Shown piece by piece: positions 59,089 to 64,000 of a stretch of 64,000 nt of DNA. This DNA is from Actinomadura hallensis. GTDB lineage: Bacteria; Actinomycetota; Actinomycetes; Streptosporangiales; Streptosporangiaceae. Position 1 is the stretch's first letter; each line of letters opens with the position of its first letter. The DNA is taken from contig NZ_VFPO01000001.1 in NCBI RefSeq assembly GCF_006716765.1, positions 2,542,001-2,606,000 of the forward strand, given 5' to 3'. The notes under the pieces are model-generated. The model ran no database searches. It was not told where the DNA came from and saw nothing but the letters and a program-made list of their open reading frames with translations. A program made the translations under genes and the position numbers.

Positions 59089-59310
59089 ATGTTGAGCTCT
59101 CCAGGCAGCGAGATCCCTATGGAACGGCTCCTCTACACACCGCAGGAAGCCGCCGAGTTGACGTCGTTCACCCGTGACTGGCTCGTCCGGGCGGCGAGTC
59201 GCGGCGAGATCCCGCACCGCCGCTACGGCAAGCGCCTGTTCCGCTTCGCCCATGAGGATCTGGAGGCGATCAAGGAGATGGGCGCCTGCCCGGCCGAGCC
59301 CCGCCCGTGA
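59089..59310 (+). CDS. Excisionase/MerR-like helix-turn-helix protein
   Basis: 73 residues. LLYTPQEAAELTSFTRDWLVRAASRGEIPHRRYGKRLFRFAHEDLEAI is the short winged HTH of the excisionase family. Such proteins act in phage/ICE excision or as small transcription factors. No integrase or att site is in the window, so this may be a domesticated regulator. Translation could also begin at the ATG at 59119. Confidence 0.75.
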   Translation: MLSSPGSEIPMERLLYTPQEAAELTSFTRDWLVRAASRGEIPHRRYGKRLFRFAHEDLEAIKEMGACPAEPRP

Positions 59311-59528
59311 GCCGGCGCCGCGCCGCCGGAGCGCCCGGTGCGCAACGGCGCGGCACGGACTCGGACGGCGACTGAAGACGGAACAGCACCCGACGGCGCC
59401 ACTTGGACGGCGCCACTGAGACGCGGCACCGCACTGACGACACCGCACTGAGAACAAGCTTCGAAACCAAGGACCGCTCGAATGAACACTGCATCCTCCC
59501 ACCGGCCGGAAACGCGCGGAGGTGTCCG

Positions 59529-60353
59529 ATGACCTGGCTCAGCCAAGGGATCATCAACGATCTCTGCGCCACCGCCGCCGCCCACGAGGCCGCGGCCGAG
59601 AAGGCCGGCGAGGCGCTGGAGACCCACCGGAAGGCGGCGTTCGCCGCCAGGGACGAACTGCACCGCCACCGGGGACTCGCCGCCGAGGCCAAGTTCCTCC
59701 TGACCATCGCGCACGGCTCCGCGCCGGTCCCGGTCCCGGGCCAGATCCGCGAGGTGGACGACGAGCACGAGGGGCTCGGGCTCGCGATCGGCAGCCTGCG
59801 GATGGCGCTGCCGCCGGACGCCTCCCCGGAGCAGCTCGGCCGGCTGGCGGAGTCGATGCGGGCGCTGTACGCGGCGGCCCACGTCGTCGCCCTGCACGCG
59901 GACAGCCGCGCCCGCGCGCTGTCCCCGGGGTCGCCGCCCGCGCCGGAGCCCGAGGCGCCGCCGCCCGTGCCGCGCGCCTTCGCGCCGCTCATCGGGACCC
60001 GGGTGCGCGTCGAGGGCACCGACGGCAGCAGCCGCGTCGGCGTGCTGGGCTCGGTGGAAGGCGGGCAGATCACGCTTCTGGACCGCGACGGCGTCCCGTT
60101 CGCGTGGCGCCTCCTGGACGACGTCGCGTCCGTCCTGCCGGTTCTCCCGGACGAGAACGGCGACCGGCCCGCCGCGGAGCGGGAGGAAGGGGCGCCGCCC
60201 GCGGAGGAGCCGCCCGCGGAGGGGCCGCGCGAGGAGGAGCCCGCGGAGGGGGAGCCGGAGCCGGGGGAGGGGGACGCCCCGGCGGCCGCGGCCGCGCGCC
60301 CGCTCGTCGCGCAGGGCGCCGGCCCGGACAGACCTCCGGAGGAGGCGCGGTGA
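59529..60353 (+). CDS. Protein of unknown function, coiled-coil plus acidic tail (274 aa)
   Basis: I do not recognise it. Residues ~5-60 are Ala/Glu-rich helix, likely coiled coil (AAAHEAAAEKAGEALETHRK). Residues ~150-205 form a small beta-rich unit (LIGTRVRVEGTDGSSRVGVL, GQITLLDRDGVPFAWRLLDD) that could be an SH3-like barrel. The last ~65 residues are a Glu/Pro/Ala tail. GGAGGTG lies 4 bases before the ATG. Its stop overlaps the next gene's start (GTGA), so the two are coupled and may form a complex at the membrane. Confidence 0.65.
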   Translation: MTWLSQGIINDLCATAAAHEAAAEKAGEALETHRKAAFAARDELHRHRGLAAEAKFLLTIAHGSAPVPVPGQIREVDDEHEGLGLAIGSLRMALPPDASPEQLGRLAESMRALYAAAHVVALHADSRARALSPGSPPAPEPEAPPPVPRAFAPLIGTRVRVEGTDGSSRVGVLGSVEGGQITLLDRDGVPFAWRLLDDVASVLPVLPDENGDRPAAEREEGAPPAEEPPAEGPREEEPAEGEPEPGEGDAPAAAAARPLVAQGAGPDRPPEEAR

Positions 60354-60703
60354 GCACGGGGCATGCCTGGTTCGTCGTCCTCGCCGCCGCGGCCGCGGTG
60401 ACGCTCCTCGCCGTCATCGTCCGGCGCCGGAGGGACCTCGGCCGGAGGACGTCCGACACGCTGGCCCAGCTCGGGCGAGCGGAACGGGCCGTGCGGCTCA
60501 TCGTCTCCCAGCGCGACGAGGCGCTCGCCGCGCAGAACCGCGCCGAGGCGCTGGGGTCGGCGATGCTCCGCGAGCACCACGCCCTCCGGGAGGCATGCTT
60601 CGACCTCGCGAAACGCTGGGAGTCCCTGCCGGGCGAGGGCCCCTGCGGCCACGCCGAGCAGCTGCGCAGGGTCGTCCGGCTCCACGGCTGGGACGCCCCC
60701 TGA
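60350..60703 (+). CDS. Small membrane-anchored coiled-coil protein (117 aa)
   Basis: An N-terminal membrane helix (HAWFVVLAAAAAVTLLAVIV) is followed by Arg-rich positives (cytosolic side) and a helical region (RRTSDTLAQLGRAERAVRLI). Cys residues near the end (EACFDL, GPCGHAEQLRR) could pair or bind metal. GTG start with GGAGGAGG upstream, overlapping the preceding gene's stop. Function unknown. Confidence 0.65.
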   Translation: MSTGHAWFVVLAAAAAVTLLAVIVRRRRDLGRRTSDTLAQLGRAERAVRLIVSQRDEALAAQNRAEALGSAMLREHHALREACFDLAKRWESLPGEGPCGHAEQLRRVVRLHGWDAP

Positions 60704-61013
60704 CGACCGGCTGACACCCGGGCTCGGTCACGACCGGCCGACCCGATCACGACCACCGCGTTCCGGACCACGTCGTCTCCCTCGCGCATGGGGGGAGAGG
60801 GAGACGACCTTCCCGGCAGGTCTCGCATGGGGGAAGGGGCCTGCCGCCGCCGGCGGCCATGCCGTTCCGCGCCCACGGCGTGGCCGCCGGCGCTCACCCG
60901 TTCCCGGCGGCCCCCCACCGGCGGCCTTCCACCGGTCCGCCGCCCTCCGCCCCCTCACACCTCGCTGTTCCCCGCCCGCTTTCCGCATTCGCGATCGCAC
61001 GCAAGGAGTTGAG
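60704..61013. other. Intergenic region with stacked hairpins
   Basis: 310 bp without a gene. It starts with a perfect 12-bp stem-loop (see the terminator entry), then a second inverted repeat CGGCAGG/CCTGCCG. CGCATGGGGG occurs twice (around 60,786 and 60,825). The right part is GC-rich with a run of CCGCC-type sequence and should hold the promoter for the next operon, though no convincing -10 is visible. Confidence 0.5.
60772..60808 (+). terminator. Perfect 12-bp stem-loop terminator
   Basis: GTCGTCTCCCTC (60772-60783) and GAGGGAGACGAC (60797-60808), 13-base loop, 69 bases after the preceding stop. Confidence 0.7.
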
Positions 61014-61394
61014 ATGCCGATGGGCTTCGTGTGGCACTCCGTCGGGGACGCCGCCCCGTCCGGACTGGAGACGGCCCTGCGGCGGCAGCCGTGGCCGCCG
61101 GGAGGCGCCCGCGGCCGGCACCGCCGCCCCCGCCGCACCATCGTGCAGGTGATCAGGGGGATGCCGCCGTTCCCCCGCCGTCTCCTGCGGTACCACGGCG
61201 CCGGCCGGCCCCTGATGCACGGCATGGACGTCGAGCTGTGGCAGCGGCAGGCCCGCAGGAAGGGCTACCTGCTGAAGCCCGACGGCTGGTACGGGCCGCG
61301 CTCGGCCAAGGTCGCCAAGTCGCTGCAGAAGCGCGCGGGCCTCAAGGCCGACGGCGTGGTCGACCCCCGGACGTGGGTCGCGACCTGGCAATGA
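61014..61394 (+). CDS. Peptidoglycan-binding-domain protein, no signal peptide
   Basis: 126 residues. The C-terminal half (GMDVELWQRQARRKGYLLKPDGWYGPRSAKVAKSLQKRAGLKADGVVDPRTWVATW) is a PG_binding_1 repeat. The N-terminal half is basic and resembles phage lysin or tail linkers. AAGGAG lies 7 bases before the ATG. No signal sequence is seen, which is unusual for a wall-binding protein. Its stop overlaps the sigma factor ATG (ATGA), suggesting coupling. Confidence 0.75.
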   Translation: MPMGFVWHSVGDAAPSGLETALRRQPWPPGGARGRHRRPRRTIVQVIRGMPPFPRRLLRYHGAGRPLMHGMDVELWQRQARRKGYLLKPDGWYGPRSAKVAKSLQKRAGLKADGVVDPRTWVATWQ

Positions 61395-62332
61395 CCGGAG
61401 TCGCCACCGCGGGCACCAGCCGTCACGGAGACCCGGCCCTCACCTGGACGCGGCGGGCTCCCCACCGAACACGAGGCCGACGAGACGTGATCGACGAGTC
61501 CCAGCAGCACGGCCCGGAGACCGCCGCGGCCGGGCCGCCCGGCGAAGGAGTCGGCGAGAGCGAGGCGGACCGGCGCACCCACGTGCTGCTGGAGCGCATG
61601 CACCGCCTCGCCCCGGACGATCCCCGCAGGGACCGGCTGCGCGCCGAGATCGTCGCGCTGAACGCCCCGTTCGTCCGGCGCATCGCGCGCCGCTACGCGG
61701 GCCGGGGCGAGCCGCTGGAGGATCTGATGCAGGTCGCCTACCTGGGGCTGATCACCGCCGTCAACCGTTTCGACCCCGACCGGGGCTGCCGGTTCTACGG
61801 CTACGCCTACCCGGTCGTCGCGGGCGAGGTCCGCCGCCACTTCCGGGACCGGACGTGGGGCGTGCGCGTCACGCGCCGCATCCAGGAGCTGCGCCCGGTG
61901 CTGCACCGCGCCCGCTCCGAGTTCGCCGCCGCGCACGGCCGCACGCCCACCACCGCCGAACTCGCCGACCACATCGGCATCAGCCAAGGGGAGCTCGTGG
62001 ACGCCCTGCAGGCGGGCGAGGCGTACCGCCCGCTCTCGCTGGACGCGCCGTCGGGCGGCGCCGCCGACGAGGAGCCCGGCACCGTGGGCGAGCACCTGGG
62101 CGCCGACGACCCGGCTCTGGAACTGTTCATCGACAGGCACTCGCTGCGTCCGCTGCTCGCGCAGCTCCCGGAACGGGAACGCACGATCCTGTCGCTGCGC
62201 TTCTTCGGCGACCAGACCCAGCAGCAGATCGGCGAGCGGCTCGGCATCTCCCAGATGCACGTGTCCAGGCTGCTGTCGAAAACCCTGCGGCAGCTCCGCC
62301 GCGGCCTCCTGTCGCTGCCGCCCCACCAATGA
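61391..62332 (+). CDS. SigB/SigF-type RNA polymerase sigma factor
   Basis: 313 residues from the ATG that overlaps the previous stop; a GTG at 61487 would give 281 residues, closer to the family norm. Sigma region 2 (EDLMQVAYLGLITAVNRFDP, FYGYAYPVVAGEVRRHFRD), region 3 (TPTTAELADHIGISQGELVDAL) and region 4 (ERTILSLRFFGDQTQQQIGERLGISQMHVSRLL) are clear. SigB/F-type factors drive stress and sporulation genes and are normally held by an RsbW-type kinase. No such kinase is adjacent; STAS proteins exist at 37.5 and 41.6 kb. Confidence 0.9.
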   Translation: MTGVATAGTSRHGDPALTWTRRAPHRTRGRRDVIDESQQHGPETAAAGPPGEGVGESEADRRTHVLLERMHRLAPDDPRRDRLRAEIVALNAPFVRRIARRYAGRGEPLEDLMQVAYLGLITAVNRFDPDRGCRFYGYAYPVVAGEVRRHFRDRTWGVRVTRRIQELRPVLHRARSEFAAAHGRTPTTAELADHIGISQGELVDALQAGEAYRPLSLDAPSGGAADEEPGTVGEHLGADDPALELFIDRHSLRPLLAQLPERERTILSLRFFGDQTQQQIGERLGISQMHVSRLLSKTLRQLRRGLLSLPPHQ

Positions 62333-62428
62333 CGCCCGCCGATGACGTCCACCGATGTCGCCCGGGTGATGTCCCGGTGACGCGCATGCGGCCGCCCAGC
62401 GGGGGCGGGCGGCCGCATGCACCGGGGG

Positions 62429-63913
62429 CTACATGTGGGCGACCAGGACCTCGGGGCGCTCCACGCAGTCGGCGACGAACCGCAGGAAGCCCCCGGCCGC
62501 GCTCCCGTCGCAGACCCGGTGGTCGAACGCCAGGGACAGCTGCGTCACCTTGCGCAGGCGCACCTTCCCCTTGTGCGCCCACGGCCGCTCGACGATCCGC
62601 CCGACGCCGAGCATCGCCGCCTCGGGATGGTTGATGATCGGGGCGGACCCGTCCACGCCGAAGACGCCGTAGTTGTTGAGGGTGAACGTGCCGCCGGTCA
62701 GGTTCTCCGGGGCGGCCCGCCCCTCGCGGGCCTCGGCCGTCCGCTCCCCGAGCGCGGCGGCGAGTTCGGCCAGCGTCATCAGGTGCGCGTCGCGGATCAC
62801 CGGCACCACCAGGCCGCGTTCCGTCTGGGCCGCGAACCCGAGGTGGATCCTCGACTTCCGCACGATCTCCTGCCGCTCGGCGTCCACGGACGCGTTGAGC
62901 TCGGGGAACCGGCGCAGCCCCGCCACGCAGATCCGGGCGAGCAGCGCCAGGGTCCCGACCCGTGCGCCGGGGTCGGCGCGGGCGATGTCCTTCTTGAGCC
63001 GCAGCAGCGCCGTCGCGTCGACCTCGACCCACGTGGTCGCCTCGGGGATCTCCCGGCGGCTTCGCGACAGCCTTTCCGCCATCGTCCGCCGGACGCCCCG
63101 GAGCGGCACGCGGATCAGGTCGCCGTCGCCGGCGCTGCCGCCGCCCCCGCCGTGCACGCCGTTGTGCACGCCGTCCTGTGCGCCGGCTCCCACGCCGGCT
63201 TCCGTGCCCGTTCCAGGGCCGTCTCCCGGTCCGGCGGCGTCGCCGGCCCGGGCGGGACGCGGTTCCGGCGGCCGGGACGCGGCGGCGATCGCCGACTCGA
63301 CGTCCCGCCGCAGCACGACGCCGCCGGGCCCGCTGGGCGTGAGCGCCCCGACGTCGATGCCGGCCGCGGCCGCCAGCCGCCGCACCACGGGCGAGATGAC
63401 CCGCGGCGCCTCGTCCCGCGGCGCCCCGGTACGGGGGGCCTCGGTAGGGAGGGCCTCGGCGCGGGGCGCCGCGGCATCGGGGGAGCCCGCCGATGCTCGC
63501 GCGGCGCGCCGCGCCGCCCGCCGGGACCTGCGGGCGGAGCCCGTCCCGTACCCGACGAGGACGTTCCCGGACCCGGCCCGCTCCTCCTCCCGGTAGTGCT
63601 CCTTCATCCGCTCCGCCGGCGGCGCGGGCGCCGCGTCCCGGACGCCGCCGTCCACCGGCGCGTTCTCCGCCGGGGCGCTCACCGCGAGCAGCGGTGCGCC
63701 CACGTCCACCACGGTCCCCGCCTCGGCATAGAGCTCCGTCACCGTCCCGGCGACGGGGGAGGGGACCTCGACCGCCGCCTTGGCCGTCTCGACCTCGACG
63801 ACGGGCTGGTCGACGGCCACGACGTCGCCGACCGCCACCTTCCACTCGACGATCTCGGCCTCGGTGAGCCCCTCGCCCAGGTCCGGCAGGCGGAAGACGG
63901 CCGGCCCGCTCAC
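62429..63913 (-). CDS. bkdC: Dihydrolipoamide acyltransferase (E2) of a 2-oxoacid dehydrogenase complex
   Basis: 494 residues. Lipoyl domain with Lys45 (VETAKAAVEV), a peripheral-subunit-binding domain near residue 170-206 (VISPVVRRLAAAAGIDVGAL), and a catalytic domain from ~268 ending with DHRVCDGSAA (catalytic His and Asp). One lipoyl domain and a branched-chain-type sequence favour BkdC over pyruvate E2. Gly/Ala/Asp-rich linkers are long. The GTG at 63913 overlaps the stop of the upstream E1-beta gene. Confidence 0.9.
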   Translation of the reverse strand: MSGPAVFRLPDLGEGLTEAEIVEWKVAVGDVVAVDQPVVEVETAKAAVEVPSPVAGTVTELYAEAGTVVDVGAPLLAVSAPAENAPVDGGVRDAAPAPPAERMKEHYREEERAGSGNVLVGYGTGSARRSRRAARRAARASAGSPDAAAPRAEALPTEAPRTGAPRDEAPRVISPVVRRLAAAAGIDVGALTPSGPGGVVLRRDVESAIAAASRPPEPRPARAGDAAGPGDGPGTGTEAGVGAGAQDGVHNGVHGGGGGSAGDGDLIRVPLRGVRRTMAERLSRSRREIPEATTWVEVDATALLRLKKDIARADPGARVGTLALLARICVAGLRRFPELNASVDAERQEIVRKSRIHLGFAAQTERGLVVPVIRDAHLMTLAELAAALGERTAEAREGRAAPENLTGGTFTLNNYGVFGVDGSAPIINHPEAAMLGVGRIVERPWAHKGKVRLRKVTQLSLAFDHRVCDGSAAGGFLRFVADCVERPEVLVAHM

Positions 63914-64000
63914 GCCGCACCGCCCAGCGTGAGATGGCGCGTGTCGGGCCGGTCGTCGCGCTGGAGGCGGTCGAACGCGTCGAGGATCCGGTCGGCGTCC
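63910..64000 (-). CDS. 2-oxoacid dehydrogenase E1 beta subunit, C-terminal end (partial)
   Basis: The last 29 residues before the stop read DADRILDAFDRLQRDDRP... and end RHLTLGGAA, the C-terminal helix of E1-beta (usually DRILDAVDR). The gene enters from beyond the window and overlaps the E2 gene by GTGA, the order E1-beta then E2 of bkd operons. Confidence 0.75.
   Translation of the reverse strand, partial: DADRILDAFDRLQRDDRPDTRHLTLGGAA

Noticed and set aside
59089..59310. Integrated mobile element (ICE or prophage) marked by the excisionase-like gene
   Set aside because: No integrase, tRNA target, att direct repeats or replication genes were found in the window; kept as a regulator module only.
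60894..61391. Minus-strand frame antisense to the peptidoglycan-binding gene
   Set aside because: The plus-strand frame has a good ribosome-binding site and a recognisable domain; the antisense product has none.

Overview
The window is very GC-rich, with coding on both strands, many GTG/TTG starts, ATGA/GTGA stop-start overlaps and actinobacterial families (DnaE2-ImuB mutasome, TreS/Mak/GlgE, F420-dependent LLM oxidoreductase, PaaX and IclR regulators, DUF5954, DUF6295). It looks like a chromosomal segment of a filamentous actinomycete, most likely Actinomadura or a relative in the Streptosporangiales; that placement is inference. No rRNA, tRNA or CRISPR array was seen.

Layout. 1-5 kb: end of an L-rhamnose catabolic operon (rhamnose isomerase, rhamnulose-phosphate aldolase/dehydrogenase fusion), a small unknown gene, ribokinase and a Ppx/GppA phosphatase. 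5-17 kb: a Ser/Thr kinase with a beta-propeller, then DNA repair: imuA'-imuB-dnaE2 behind a perfect SOS box, and divergently mtnA-recD2. 16.6-26 kb: a LacI regulator, a FUSC-type membrane protein, a divergent glutamine-synthetase-like/amidohydrolase pair that resembles a split FluG, an FAD disulfide reductase, an MBL hydrolase, a DUF5954 protein and an MreB/Hsp70-like ATPase. 26-29 kb: a zinc-type ABC importer behind a Zur-like box. 29-33 kb: PP2C phosphatase, an HTH-methylase-specificity fusion, and an NlpC/P60 protein.

33-41.4 kb holds the GlgE alpha-glucan pathway: maltokinase and trehalose synthase are intact, but glgE is cut by a 913-bp insertion sequence with a 5-bp target duplication. 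Two STAS-type regulatory genes sit between the halves of the pathway. The inner parts of treS and glgE have codon use unlike their flanks, which suggests recombination. 41.6-46 kb: a STAS protein, a TusA-like protein, a stand-alone LigD polymerase domain and an aminotransferase.

45-56 kb is an accessory catabolic region: PaaX and IclR regulators, a tightly overlapping operon caiB - citryl-CoA-lyase-like - ligB - ligA - zinc-binding dehydrogenase, a divergent amidohydrolase, then dienelactone hydrolase, DUF6295, MetE-like and SnoaL-like genes. The same GTCC-N7-GGAC operator lies at the iclR promoter and in the caiB/amidohydrolase intergenic region. The gene set suggests an aromatic meta-cleavage route finished by CoA activation and a citryl-CoA-type cleavage rather than by a pyruvate aldolase. 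This is my main candidate for an undescribed system. Next comes an LLM oxidoreductase behind a KstR-type sterol operator, and an S1C protease.

58-62.3 kb is a small, poorly known block: an XRE regulator divergent from an excisionase-like HTH protein with inverted operator copies between them, two unknown proteins, a peptidoglycan-binding protein and a SigB-type sigma factor. The window ends in the E2 and E1-beta genes of a branched-chain-type 2-oxoacid dehydrogenase.
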